DNA from: Burkholderia sp. PAMC 26561
GTDB taxonomy: Bacteria > Pseudomonadota > Gammaproteobacteria > Burkholderiales > Burkholderiaceae
Reading direction: 5' to 3'
Length of the DNA: 64,000 bases
Assembly: GCF_001557535.2 (NCBI RefSeq)
Contig: NZ_CP014307.1
Coordinates: 1,054,001-1,118,000, forward strand
Positions 16,611-25,472 of this stretch are shown here, piece by piece. Positions within the stretch are counted from its first letter, which is position 1; each line of letters starts with the position of its first letter. The notes beneath the pieces were generated by a model. The model did not search any database, had not been told where the DNA came from, and saw only the letters and a program-made list of their open reading frames with translations. Position numbers and translations under genes: made by a program.

Positions 16611-16643
16611 AAAAAAATGCCGGCGCTCGTGGCCGGCATTTTT
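16611..16643. terminator. Bidirectional terminator between DUF3563 gene and ohr
   Basis: ATGCCGGC (16617-16624) pairs with GCCGGCAT (16632-16639). A run of T follows on the plus strand and a run of seven A precedes it, so it can end both the plus-strand small gene and the minus-strand ohr transcript. Confidence 0.85.
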
Positions 16644-16663
16644 GCGTTCTGGCGCTATAACAC

Positions 16664-17083
16664 TCAGGCCAGCTTGACGCGCACGTCCACGTTACCGCGC
16701 GTTGCGTTCGAGTACGGGCAGACCTGGTGCGCGGTATCGACCAGTGTTTGAGCATCGGCCGCGTCCATTCCTAGCAACGAAACACGCAGCTCAATATCCA
16801 GTGCGAAACCGCCCTTGTCATTCGGGCCCACGCCAACATCCGCGGAAACGGTTGTATCGGCGGGAATGGTCTTCTTCTGCTGACCGGCAACAAACTTCAT
16901 CGCGCTCAGGAAACAGGCCGAATAGCCGGCCGCAAACAGCTGCTCGGGGTTCGTGCCCTCTGCACCCGCGCCGCCCAATTCTTTCGGCGCACTCAACTTC
17001 ACATCCAGATTCTTGTCCGACGATACCGCCCGGCCATCGCGACCACCCGTGCTCGTTGCGCGTGCAGTGTAAAGGACGCTCAT
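16664..17083 (-). CDS. ohr: Organic hydroperoxide resistance protein Ohr
   Basis: This 139-residue OsmC/Ohr-family peroxidase has the two redox cysteines in their usual places, AAGYSACFLSAM (about residue 59) and AHQVCPYSNATRGN (about residue 123). The early VLYTARATSTGGRDGRAVSSD block separates Ohr from OsmC. It reduces fatty-acid and other organic hydroperoxides in the cytoplasm using lipoylated protein partners. The gene lies 126 bases downstream of an ohrR-type regulator on the same strand, and a matching operator lies in the gap. Confidence 0.94.
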   Translation of the reverse strand: MSVLYTARATSTGGRDGRAVSSDKNLDVKLSAPKELGGAGAEGTNPEQLFAAGYSACFLSAMKFVAGQQKKTIPADTTVSADVGVGPNDKGGFALDIELRVSLLGMDAADAQTLVDTAHQVCPYSNATRGNVDVRVKLA

Positions 17084-17166
17084 GATCTTCTCCTGTTCAA
17101 TGGTTGCCGCTCGGCGGCAGAAAGGGTTTTTGGAACTGCGCTAACCACGGGCATAAATATAGCGCG

Positions 17167-17194
17167 CTAATCATTAGTGTGCAAATTAAATTGG
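17167..17194 (-). promoter_or_regulatory. Candidate OhrR operator before ohr
   Basis: Two AT-rich inverted repeats lie in the ohr promoter region: CTAATcATTAG (17167-17177) and CAAATTAAATTGG (17182-17194). The latter resembles the CAATT-AATTG core of OhrR sites known from Bacillus and Xanthomonas. Either could be the operator. Confidence 0.5.
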
Positions 17195-17209
17195 CGCGCG
17201 GAGCGATTG

Positions 17210-17680
17210 TTATTTGCTATCGCTATGTTGAGTCTCGTTGTGTTCCATCAGAGATGAACGCAATTGCATGAGTTCGTCGCGCAATTTGAGCAGGCGGTCA
17301 GCGTCGGATCCGGCCGCACAGTAGATCTCGCCGGGAATGCCTCGAATCGATTTTTTGAGCGCGCGGCCTTCATCGGTGAGATGAATGTGAACCTGCCGTT
17401 CGTCCTCCGTGCTGCGCACCCGTTTCACGAACCCTTGTGCTTCGAGCCGTTTAAGCAAGGGCGTCATGGTCGCTGAATCCAGACTCAGCCGTTCGGCCAT
17501 CTGCTTGACGGTCAGCGCGTCGCCTTCCCAGAGCACGAGCATCGTCAGGTACTGGGGATAGGTCAGTCCGACCTTTTCCAGCAACGGCTTGTAGGTCTTT
17601 GTCATCGCGAGCGAGGTGGAGTAGAGCGCGAAGCAAAGCTGGGCGTCGAGTTCAAGCGGAATGTGCGGAGCAGAAGTCAT
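17210..17680 (-). CDS. ohrR: MarR-family organic peroxide sensor OhrR
   Basis: This 156-residue winged-helix protein has the OhrR redox cysteine in [16 protein letters not shown] (about residue 16) and the two tyrosines of [19 protein letters not shown] that hydrogen-bond to it. The recognition region is [32 protein letters not shown], followed by the wing with [11 protein letters not shown]. Oxidation of the cysteine by organic peroxides releases it from DNA and induces ohr. The start at 17680 gives the family length; longer in-frame starts add an unrelated stretch. Confidence 0.92.
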   Translation of the reverse strand: MTSAPHIPLELDAQLCFALYSTSLAMTKTYKPLLEKVGLTYPQYLTMLVLWEGDALTVKQMAERLSLDSATMTPLLKRLEAQGFVKRVRSTEDERQVHIHLTDEGRALKKSIRGIPGEIYCAAGSDADRLLKLRDELMQLRSSLMEHNETQHSDSK

Positions 17681-17714
17681 GGCGATCGGTTTACTGCGCT
17701 TTTGGGACGATACA

Positions 17715-17739
17715 TAACGATACTGCACGCGAATCGTTA
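17715..17739. promoter_or_regulatory. Inverted repeat upstream of ohrR
   Basis: TAACGAT and ATCGTTA are perfect 7-base arms with an 11-base spacer, 35 bases before the ohrR start. The position suits a promoter-region operator, but the sequence is unlike the AT-rich sites before ohr, so the binder may be a different regulator. Confidence 0.4.
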
Positions 17740-17762
17740 GCGCACGAAGCAAATAAAAGAGC

Positions 17763-17804
17763 AAAAAAACGCCGGTGACCTCGACAGTTACCGGCGTTTT
17801 TTTT
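17763..17804. terminator. Terminator after the BPSS1780-type gene
   Basis: ACGCCGGTgAC (17769-17779) pairs with GTtACCGGCGT (17787-17797), with a run of eight T on the plus side and seven A on the other. It lies 16 bases beyond the stop of the minus-strand membrane protein gene. Confidence 0.85.
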
Positions 17805-17819
17805 ACGCGTCGATGCGTT

Positions 17820-18641
17820 TCAGGCTGTGGGTCCCGACAGATCGGGAATGTCGTCGGCCGGGTCTTCCGACTGCAGGCCGAAACAACCGCGATACGTCGC
17901 GTAGAACGAGCAATACAGCGCGGTGGTGACCAGGATGGACGCCGGCATCAGTACGGCCAGCGCCATTTCCTGCCCGACGCCTAATACCTGCATCAATGCG
18001 CTCAGTCCAAACGATACCGCCAGCGCCACGCCAATCCACAGCGCGCCATACAGTACAAACGCCCCGCGATTGCGCCAGCAGCCGATAAAGCTGAAAAACA
18101 GTGCCTTGGCCGGCGGGACGTCGTGCCACGCGACGAGAATCGGCGCAAACCAGAACAGCATGGCGACCGGGATGTAGCACGCCATCGCAACCAGGACCGC
18201 GAGCGGATTGAAGCTTGCCGCAATGGTTTCGGGGTCGCCGGCCGGCCCATTGCCGATCATCAGGTTGAGCAGCACGCCGTCATCGACGAGCGCCGACAAG
18301 GCAAACACCACGCCCATCGCGACGACATACACCACGCCCAGCACGAGCAGCCGCCGGGCGACGATCTGCCCGTACGAGCGGAAACCATCGACCAGCACGG
18401 TCGGCCAAACCGGTTTTTTGGCGATGGTATTGCGGCAAGCGGCCATGAATCCCACCGCGACGCCCGGGATCAGCAGCAGCGGCAGCACGGGGCCGACCAC
18501 GGGCAGCCGCGAGATCAACGTCATGGCGAACAAATAGGCGAAGAACACCGTGAGAAACGCGAGGGGATTCCGGCGAAACAGCCAGACGCCCTGGCGGAAC
18601 CATACATAACCGGTTTTAGCGGGGACTTCGATCAAATGCAT
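17820..18641 (-). CDS. BPSS1780-family membrane protein
   Basis: This 273-residue inner-membrane protein has about six hydrophobic segments. It begins with the conserved soluble block VPAKTGYVWFRQGVWLFRRNPLAF, which is characteristic of the BPSS1780 family of beta-proteobacteria. The ACRNTIAKKPVWPTVLVDGFRS block is a second conserved stretch. Function is unknown. The gene starts only 3 bases after the thrB stop and the two are probably cotranscribed. Confidence 0.88.
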   Translation of the reverse strand: MHLIEVPAKTGYVWFRQGVWLFRRNPLAFLTVFFAYLFAMTLISRLPVVGPVLPLLLIPGVAVGFMAACRNTIAKKPVWPTVLVDGFRSYGQIVARRLLVLGVVYVVAMGVVFALSALVDDGVLLNLMIGNGPAGDPETIAASFNPLAVLVAMACYIPVAMLFWFAPILVAWHDVPPAKALFFSFIGCWRNRGAFVLYGALWIGVALAVSFGLSALMQVLGVGQEMALAVLMPASILVTTALYCSFYATYRGCFGLQSEDPADDIPDLSGPTA

Positions 18642-18644
18642 TGA

Positions 18645-19622
18645 TTAATTACCGTCGGCGGGAGGGGGCGCAGTTTTGATGCGCTCGCGCAAAATGCGTT
18701 CGAAGTGGCCAGGATCATGCGGTTTGAGCATTTCGGCTTCGCGCGGCCGATAAAAGTCGTATAGGCGCGATACCCAGAAACGCAAGGCGCCTGCGCGCAG
18801 CATGTCGCTCCAATGGTGTTCTTCGGCCGGCGTGAACGGACGCACCGTCTGATACGCGCGCAATAGCGCGTCGGTACGCGCGGTATCGAGTGCGCCGGTA
18901 GCGAGATCGACACACCAGTCGTTCACGCAGACGGCGACATCGAAAAGCCATTTGTCGTTGCCGGCAAAATAAAAGTCGAAAAAGCCGCCAAGACGCGTTT
19001 CGTCTGCCGTGGGATGCGCGAACAACACGTTGTCGCGGAACAGGTCGCAGTGGCACGGGCCTTCGGGCATGGCAGTGTATTCAGCCGATGCAAAAAAGGC
19101 CGCCTGATGCGCGAGTTCATTGGTAATCAGCGCGCGCTGCTCGGCGGTGAGGTGCGGCACCACAGCCGGTACGTTGTCCTGCCACCACGCAAGGCTGCGC
19201 AGATTTGGCTGATACGTCGCGAAATCACGCCCCGCGAGATGAAGCCGCGCCAGCATGTGGCCCACTTCGATACAGTGCGCCGGACCCGGCGACAACTCCG
19301 GCGCGCCATCAAGTTTCGTCACGACAGTGGCCGGCTTGCCGTTAAGCGTGCCAAACAACGCGCCATCGCGACGCGGCATGGGGTCCGGAACGGGCACCGC
19401 ATGTGACGCCAGATGCCGCATCAGATCGAGATAAAACGGCAATTGCGTGGCCGTCAGATTTTCGAAGAGGGTGAGGACGTACGCGCCGCGCGTGGTCGTC
19501 AGGAAGAAGTTGCTGTTCTCGATACCGGATGCAATGCCACGGAAATCGGTGACTTCGCCGAGTTCGTAGTTCTGGAGCCAGTCGGTAAGCTGGGAATCGG
19601 AGACAGCAGTGAATACGGCCAT
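18645..19622 (-). CDS. thrB: Homoserine kinase ThrB (choline-kinase-like type)
   Basis: This 325-residue kinase phosphorylates L-homoserine, the step before threonine synthase. It is the APH/choline-kinase-like form used by beta- and gamma-proteobacteria rather than the GHMP type of E. coli. Visible blocks are [26 protein letters not shown] (nucleotide-binding lobe, residues 28-54), the catalytic-loop [12 protein letters not shown] (about residue 189) and [18 protein letters not shown] (metal-binding Asp, about residue 213). The length is normal. The BPSS1780-type gene follows by 3 bases. A DUF2782 gene lies upstream, an association common in this phylum. Confidence 0.92.
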   Translation of the reverse strand: MAVFTAVSDSQLTDWLQNYELGEVTDFRGIASGIENSNFFLTTTRGAYVLTLFENLTATQLPFYLDLMRHLASHAVPVPDPMPRRDGALFGTLNGKPATVVTKLDGAPELSPGPAHCIEVGHMLARLHLAGRDFATYQPNLRSLAWWQDNVPAVVPHLTAEQRALITNELAHQAAFFASAEYTAMPEGPCHCDLFRDNVLFAHPTADETRLGGFFDFYFAGNDKWLFDVAVCVNDWCVDLATGALDTARTDALLRAYQTVRPFTPAEEHHWSDMLRAGALRFWVSRLYDFYRPREAEMLKPHDPGHFERILRERIKTAPPPADGN

Positions 19623-19735
19623 GCGGGAGAACGTCGGTGAAGTTGAAGGGCGCGTGGACCGGCGTACGGATCAGTGGCGGGGACAGCGGCGAACGCCGGG
19701 CATAGGCTTGAACGCAGCCCGGCGGTCATGAAAGC

Positions 19736-20149
19736 TCAGTAGGTCAGGTTCCACGACGGCAGGCGTGTGCTTGCCTTGCCGTTGTCGCGCACGGTCGGCG
19801 ACGTGTCCGCAGGCGCACTCATCTGATAACGCGTGCCGAAATTCGAACGCACGTTGATTTCAACGGGTTTGCCCTTGTCGCGGTATTCGGTGATCTCGGT
19901 GCCGTTCGTGCTCGTCTCGTGATAGCTCGGCAGGCGCGGCGGCGAGATTTCCACTTTCGAGCTGGCTTCCGCGGCCGGGCGGTTGATCGCCTTCAGGTCG
20001 GGCAAGCCGGCATTCTCTTCAGGCGACATGACGTGCGCCGGAGTTGCATCCGTCGCGGGCGCCGGCTGAGCGGGCAGGCTCTGCGCGTGAGCACTGATGC
20101 TGGCTGCGGCAATAACAGCCGCGATGGCGACAGATTGAAGCGACTTCAT
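19736..20149 (-). CDS. DUF2782-like secreted protein
   Basis: This 137-residue protein has a Sec signal peptide (MKSLQSVAIAAVIAAASISAHAQ) and GGAG 8 bases before the start. The conserved centre GTEITEYRDKGKPVEINVRSNFGTRYQM is the DUF2782-type beta motif, found near thrB and polA in many beta-proteobacteria, as here. It is probably periplasmic; the role is unknown. It lies 113 bases upstream of thrB on the same strand. Confidence 0.75.
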   Translation of the reverse strand: MKSLQSVAIAAVIAAASISAHAQSLPAQPAPATDATPAHVMSPEENAGLPDLKAINRPAAEASSKVEISPPRLPSYHETSTNGTEITEYRDKGKPVEINVRSNFGTRYQMSAPADTSPTVRDNGKASTRLPSWNLTY

Positions 20150-20362
20150 GATGTTTCTCCAGATGAGTCCCCGAATTTTAGCAAAACGCACCAGCTTGAG
20201 GGACGTTAAGGGGGAATTGAACCGTCGCAAAAGCCTTATTTTGCGCTGGTTTCAAATAAAGCACGGCGTTGTGAGGCGATGTGTTGAAGAAACGCATCGG
20301 CGGGAGGGGTGTTCATGGGCGTGTTGTTCTTCCGTGTTAATGTCGATTCATCACAAGAGCGC

Positions 20363-21904
20363 ATGAAGAACATGACAAACGACCGGACTCAAGCCACCCA
20401 TTCCACTCCCGCCAGCAACTTCCCCACGGAATCGTTCGATGACCCCGTGGCAGCGGTTGCGCGGGTATCGGCCATCTATGAAGCCAACACCGGTTTCCTG
20501 CGCGACGCCTTTGCGCGCTATCGGAAAAACGAGCCATTTTCGCATCGCGTGCGTGCGTGTTATCCGTTCGTGCGCGTGCGCACCGAGCTGAATACGCAGA
20601 TCGATTCACGTCGATCGTACGGCTTCGTCGCGGGGCCGGGGATCTTCGAAACCACGCTGACGCGGCCGGATATGTTCGGCGATTACTATCGCGAGCAATT
20701 GCGGCTGCTTGCCAAGAACCATCATGTCGGGATCGAAGTGGGGGTGTCGGCGCAGCCCATTCCCATTCACTTCGCGTTTGCCGAAGGCATTCACCTGGAA
20801 GGCGACCTGGATCGCGACAGGCTGCTCGCCATGCGTAACATCTTCGATATGCCCGATCTCGCGCTGCTCGACGACCGAATCGTGAACGGCACGTACGAAC
20901 CGGGTCCGGGCGAGCCGCATCCGCTCGCGCTGTTCACGGCGGCGCGCGTGGATTTCTCGTTGCATCGGCTGAAGCACTACACCGCGACGTCGCCCACGCA
21001 TGTGCAGAACTACGTGCTTTATACGAACTACCAGTTTTATATCGATGAATTCGTGAAGCTCGGCCGCAAGATCATGTCCAAAACGGACGATGAAGAAACG
21101 CGGAAATACCGCAGCGAATACACATCGTTCGTCGAACCGGGCGATGTGATTACGGGTAATGAAAACCTGGGCGGCGTACAGGAAGAGCCCCAAGGCGTCG
21201 CGCCCGCGCGTCTGCCGCAAATGCCGGCGTATCACCTGAAACGCGCCGATGGCAGCGGCATCACGATGATCAACATTGGCGTGGGGCCATCGAACGCGAA
21301 GACGATCACGGACCACATTGCCGTGCTGCGTCCGCATGCGTGGATCATGCTCGGGCATTGCGCGGGATTGCGGAACACGCAGCGCCTGGGCGACTACGTG
21401 CTCGCGCACGGTTATGTGCGCGAGGACCATGTGCTCGATGCCGACTTGCCATTATGGATTCCGATTCCCGCCTTGGCCGAAGTCCAGGTCGCGCTCGAGA
21501 AAGCCGTGGCGCAAGTGACCAAGCTCGAAGGCGTGGACCTGAAGCATGTGATGCGTACCGGCACGGTCGCGAGCGTGGATAACCGCAACTGGGAATTGCG
21601 CGATCACCGCGAGCCGGTGCAGCGCCTATCGCAAAGCCGCGCCATTGCGCTGGATATGGAAAGCGCGACCATCGCGGCGAATGGATTCAGGTTTCGCGTG
21701 CCATACGGAACGCTGCTCTGCGTCTCCGACAAACCTCTGCACGGCGAACTGAAACTGCCCGGCATGGCGGACCAGTTTTACCGCGCGCAAGTGGATCAGC
21801 ATTTGCAGATCGGCGTGATGGCCATGGAGTTGCTGCGCATGAACGGGCTGTCGAAGTTGCATAGCCGGAAGTTGCGCGGCTTTGCCGAGGTGGCATTCCA
21901 GTAA
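20363..21904 (+). CDS. amn: AMP nucleosidase
   Basis: This 513-residue enzyme splits AMP to adenine and ribose 5-phosphate and helps set adenylate pools. The N-terminal AMN-specific domain covers residues 1 to about 190, including CYPFVRVRTELNTQIDSRRSYGFV. The C-terminal nucleoside-phosphorylase-like domain carries INIGVGPSNAKTITDHIAVLRPHAWIMLGHCAGLR and the catalytic-region ALDMESATIAANGFRFRVPYGTLLCVSDKPLHGE. The start at 20363 is chosen to match the family; 20309 is also open. It stands alone and ends at a strong bidirectional terminator. Confidence 0.92.
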   Translation: MKNMTNDRTQATHSTPASNFPTESFDDPVAAVARVSAIYEANTGFLRDAFARYRKNEPFSHRVRACYPFVRVRTELNTQIDSRRSYGFVAGPGIFETTLTRPDMFGDYYREQLRLLAKNHHVGIEVGVSAQPIPIHFAFAEGIHLEGDLDRDRLLAMRNIFDMPDLALLDDRIVNGTYEPGPGEPHPLALFTAARVDFSLHRLKHYTATSPTHVQNYVLYTNYQFYIDEFVKLGRKIMSKTDDEETRKYRSEYTSFVEPGDVITGNENLGGVQEEPQGVAPARLPQMPAYHLKRADGSGITMINIGVGPSNAKTITDHIAVLRPHAWIMLGHCAGLRNTQRLGDYVLAHGYVREDHVLDADLPLWIPIPALAEVQVALEKAVAQVTKLEGVDLKHVMRTGTVASVDNRNWELRDHREPVQRLSQSRAIALDMESATIAANGFRFRVPYGTLLCVSDKPLHGELKLPGMADQFYRAQVDQHLQIGVMAMELLRMNGLSKLHSRKLRGFAEVAFQ

Positions 21905-21905
21905 C

Positions 21906-21936
21906 GCAAAAAGCGGCTCCCGAAGGAGCCGCTTTC
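21906..21936. terminator. Bidirectional terminator between amn and the LOG gene
   Basis: AAGCGGCTCC (21911-21920) pairs with GGAGCCGCTT (21925-21934). Read on the minus strand the loop is a UUCG tetraloop and a run of five T follows; the plus strand has a shorter T-run. It serves two convergent genes. Confidence 0.88.
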
Positions 21937-21950
21937 AACCTGCCAGGCCA

Positions 21951-22700
21951 TCAAAGATAGAACATCCGGTCTTCGTCGGACTTCCCTTCGGCGGGCTGTT
22001 CTTCCGCGGTCTCACGATCTTCGTAGAACTGCAGCACCGCTTCGAGCACCTGGTCCGGATCGTCGATAACCTGCATCAAGTCCAGATCTTTCTCGCTGAT
22101 CACGCCGGTCGGAACCAGTGTGTTGCGGAACCACGAGAGCAGGCCTTCCCAGAACTCGGCGCCCACCAGCACGATGGGCACGTGCCGCGACTTCTTCGTC
22201 TGGATCAGCGTGAGCACTTCGGCCATTTCGTCGAGCGTGCCGAACCCGCCGGGCATGACGACCACCGCGTCCGAATTCTTCACGAACGTGACCTTGCGCG
22301 TGAAGAAGTGACGGAACCGCAGCGAGATATCTTGCCACTGGTTGCCCGACTGCTCGTGCGGCAACTCGATGTTCAAACCGACCGACGGCGACTTGCCCGC
22401 ATGTGCGCCCTTGTTCGCGGCTTCCATGATGCCGGGACCGCCGCCGGAGATCACGGCGAAGCCCGCGTCAGAAAATTTCTGCGCGATTTCTATGGTGAGC
22501 TTGTAGTACGGCGACTCAGGTTTCAGGCGCGCCGAACCATAGATGCTGATGGCAGGGCGGATCTCGGAGAGGTACTCGGTCGCCTCGATAAACTCTGCCA
22601 TAATCGTGAACATCTGCCACGATGCGCGAGCCTTCTTGGCCGTCGCGCGCTCTTGATCTGCGAGCGATCGCAGACTCGGAATCACTTTTCTTTTGTTCAT
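21951..22700 (-). CDS. LOG-family (TIGR00730) Rossmann-fold protein
   Basis: This 249-residue protein has the LOG signature pair GGGPGIMEAANKGAH (about residue 83) and PGGFGTLDEMAEVLTLIQTKK (about residue 152), where the Arg/Glu residues hydrolyse nucleotide 5'-monophosphates to a base and ribose 5-phosphate. Homologues make free cytokinin-type bases or recycle nucleotides. An N-terminal basic helix (MNKRKVIPSLRSLADQERATAKKARASWQ) precedes the core. The start codon is separated by one base from that of polA on the other strand, so its promoter must lie inside the polA coding region. Confidence 0.88.
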   Translation of the reverse strand: MNKRKVIPSLRSLADQERATAKKARASWQMFTIMAEFIEATEYLSEIRPAISIYGSARLKPESPYYKLTIEIAQKFSDAGFAVISGGGPGIMEAANKGAHAGKSPSVGLNIELPHEQSGNQWQDISLRFRHFFTRKVTFVKNSDAVVVMPGGFGTLDEMAEVLTLIQTKKSRHVPIVLVGAEFWEGLLSWFRNTLVPTGVISEKDLDLMQVIDDPDQVLEAVLQFYEDRETAEEQPAEGKSDEDRMFYL

Positions 22701-22701
22701 A

Positions 22702-25440
22702 ATGCCTGAAGAACTTAATCTTGAAGGTAAGACCCTGCTATTGGTCGACGGATCCAGCTATCTGTATCGGGCCTACCACGCCATGCCGGATCTGCGCGGG
22801 CCGGATGGCGGACCGACAGGCGCGTTGTACGGAATGATCAACATGCTGCGGCGCCTGCGGAAGGACATCAATGCAGAGTATAGCGCGTGCGTATTCGACG
22901 CCAAGGGCAAGACATTTCGCGACGACTGGTACGCGGATTACAAGGCAAACCGGCCATCCATGCCCGATGACCTCTCGAAGCAGATAGAACCCATCCACGA
23001 GACCGTTCGGGCGCTCGGCTGGCCGCTCGTGATGATCGAAGGCGTGGAGGCCGACGACGTCATCGGTACGCTTGCAGTGGCCGCCGAAAAGCGCGGCATG
23101 AAGGTTATCGTGTCGACGGGCGACAAGGATCTGGCGCAGCTTGTGACGGATCATGTCACCCTCATCAATACGATGTCCAACGAGACGCTCGATCGCGCCG
23201 GGGTGCTGAATAAGTTCGGCGTGCCGCCGGAGCGGATCGTCGACTATCTCTCGCTCATCGGCGATACGGTCGATAACGTACCGGGCGTCGAGAAATGCGG
23301 GCCGAAGACGGCGCTGAAGTGGCTCACACAATACGACACCCTCGATGGCATCGTGGCACACGCGAGCGAAATCAAAGGTGCGGTGGGAGACAATCTGCGC
23401 AAGGCTCTCGACTTCCTTCCCATGGCCAGAAAGCTCGTTACCGTACATACGGAATGCGATCTAGCGGCGCAGATCGCGTCTATCGAGGAAACGTTGCCTT
23501 CACGGCCCGAAGCGCGCGACGAATTGCGCGATCTCTTTACGCGCCACGGCTTCAAGACGTGGTTGCGCGAAGTCGAGATCGCCGACGCCGTGGAAGGTCC
23601 CACGGATACACCGCCCGCGGCCGCCACGGAAATGGAACGGCATTACGAAACGGTGCAGACATGGGAACAATTCGACGAATGGCTTGCCCGGATCAACGCT
23701 GCTGAGCTAACGTCCTTCGATACGGAAACCACCGCCCTCGATCCCATGCTCGCGCAGCTCGTGGGATTGTCGGTATCGGTCGAACCGGGACGTGCGGCCT
23801 ATATCCCTGTTGCGCATCGCGGGCCGGATTCGCCTTTGCAATTGCCGCGTGACGAAGTCCTGCAGAAACTGAAATCGTGGCTGGAAGATCCATCGAAGAA
23901 GAAAGTGGGACAGCACCTCAAATACGATGAACAAGTGCTCGCGAACTACGGCATCGAGTTGAATGGCGTCGAGCACGACACGTTGTTGCAGTCCTATGTG
24001 ATCGAATCGCACAGGCCGCACGACATGGACAATCTCGCGTTGCGGCATCTCGGCGCGAAAACCATCAAGTATGAAGAGGTGGCGGGCAAGGGCGCGTCGC
24101 AGATCGGCTTCGACGAAGTCGCGCTCGATCAGGCCGCGCCCTACGCTGCCGAAGACGCCGACATCACGTTGCGGCTGCATCAGGCGCTTTATCCGCAACT
24201 TGTCGACGAAGCGCAATTGCTGAAGGTGTATCGCGATATTGAAATGCCTACGGCGCGCGTGTTGCGCAAGATGGAGCGCAATGGCGTACTGATCGACGGC
24301 GAGTTGCTGCGCGTGCAAAGCGGGCAGATTGCGACGCGTCTGATCCAGCTCGAGGCTGAAGCGTACATGCTCGCGGGCGGCGAATTCAATCTTGGATCGC
24401 CCAAGCAGATCGGGCAGATTTTCTTCGAGAAGCTGCAATTGCCGGTGGTCAAGAAGACGCCGAGCGGCGCGCCTTCCACCGACGAAGAAGTGCTGCAAAA
24501 GCTCGCCGAAGACTATCCGTTGCCGAAGATCCTGCTCGAACATCGCGGTTTGTCGAAGCTCAAGTCGACTTATACGGACAAGTTGCCACGCATGGTCAAC
24601 GCGAAGACCGGCCGCGTGCATACGAACTACGCGCAGGCCGTTGCGGTGACGGGGCGTTTGTCATCGAATGAGCCGAACTTGCAGAACATTCCGGTGCGTA
24701 CCGCCGAAGGCCGGCGCATTCGCGAAGCATTCATTGCGCCCCCGGGAAGCAAGATCGTGTCGGCGGATTATTCGCAAATCGAGCTGCGGATCATGGCGCA
24801 TATCTCCGGCGATCCCTCGCTCATGCGCTCCTTCGCCGAGGGCGAGGACGTGCATCGTGCGACGGCCTCCGAGATTTTCGGCGTGACGCCCATCGAGGTG
24901 TCGAACGATCAGCGGCGCATCGCGAAGGTCATCAACTTTGGCTTGATCTATGGCATGAGCGCGTTCGGACTGGCATCGAATATCGGCATCTCGCGTGATG
25001 CGGCGAAGCTTTATATCGACAAGTATTTCCAGCGCTATCCAGGCGTTGCCAACTACATGGACGAGACCCGCACGAAGGCGAAGCGCGATGGGTTCGTGGA
25101 GACGGTGTTCGGGCGCCGTCTGTGGTTGCCCGAGATCAACGGCGGCAGCGGACCGCGCCGGCAGGGCGCCGAACGCGCGGCAATCAACGCACCGATGCAG
25201 GGTACGGCCGCCGACCTGATCAAGCTGTCGATGATCGCGGTGCAGGACTGGCTGGAAGCATCGAAGATCGAAACGAAGATGATCATGCAGGTCCACGATG
25301 AACTCGTGCTCGAAGTGCCCGAAGCCGAGCTGCCGGAAGTGCGCAAGCGTCTGCCGGAACTCATGTGCGGCGTCGCGAAGCTGAAGGTGCCGCTCGTCGC
25401 CGAAGTCGGCGTGGGGAACAACTGGGAAGAAGCGCATTGA
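22702..25440 (+). CDS. polA: DNA polymerase I
   Basis: This 912-residue enzyme has all three domains. The 5'-nuclease spans residues 1 to about 290 (LLVDGSSYLYRAYHAM, GVEADDVIGTLA, STGDKDLAQLV). The 3'-5' proofreading domain begins near 320 (SFDTETTALDPM with the catalytic Asp/Glu, and AAEDADITLRLH). The polymerase domain follows, with SADYSQIELRIMAHISGD (motif A), RRIAKVINFGLIYGMSAFGLA (motif B) and MQVHDELVLEV (motif C). It fills gaps and removes Okazaki primers. No clear ribosome site is seen; the start is one base from that of the divergent LOG gene. An in-frame ATG at 22693 is inside that gene. Confidence 0.95.
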   Translation: MPEELNLEGKTLLLVDGSSYLYRAYHAMPDLRGPDGGPTGALYGMINMLRRLRKDINAEYSACVFDAKGKTFRDDWYADYKANRPSMPDDLSKQIEPIHETVRALGWPLVMIEGVEADDVIGTLAVAAEKRGMKVIVSTGDKDLAQLVTDHVTLINTMSNETLDRAGVLNKFGVPPERIVDYLSLIGDTVDNVPGVEKCGPKTALKWLTQYDTLDGIVAHASEIKGAVGDNLRKALDFLPMARKLVTVHTECDLAAQIASIEETLPSRPEARDELRDLFTRHGFKTWLREVEIADAVEGPTDTPPAAATEMERHYETVQTWEQFDEWLARINAAELTSFDTETTALDPMLAQLVGLSVSVEPGRAAYIPVAHRGPDSPLQLPRDEVLQKLKSWLEDPSKKKVGQHLKYDEQVLANYGIELNGVEHDTLLQSYVIESHRPHDMDNLALRHLGAKTIKYEEVAGKGASQIGFDEVALDQAAPYAAEDADITLRLHQALYPQLVDEAQLLKVYRDIEMPTARVLRKMERNGVLIDGELLRVQSGQIATRLIQLEAEAYMLAGGEFNLGSPKQIGQIFFEKLQLPVVKKTPSGAPSTDEEVLQKLAEDYPLPKILLEHRGLSKLKSTYTDKLPRMVNAKTGRVHTNYAQAVAVTGRLSSNEPNLQNIPVRTAEGRRIREAFIAPPGSKIVSADYSQIELRIMAHISGDPSLMRSFAEGEDVHRATASEIFGVTPIEVSNDQRRIAKVINFGLIYGMSAFGLASNIGISRDAAKLYIDKYFQRYPGVANYMDETRTKAKRDGFVETVFGRRLWLPEINGGSGPRRQGAERAAINAPMQGTAADLIKLSMIAVQDWLEASKIETKMIMQVHDELVLEVPEAELPEVRKRLPELMCGVAKLKVPLVAEVGVGNNWEEAH

Positions 25441-25472
25441 GCGAGTCTCAACGGCGCCATATGGGAGGTTAG

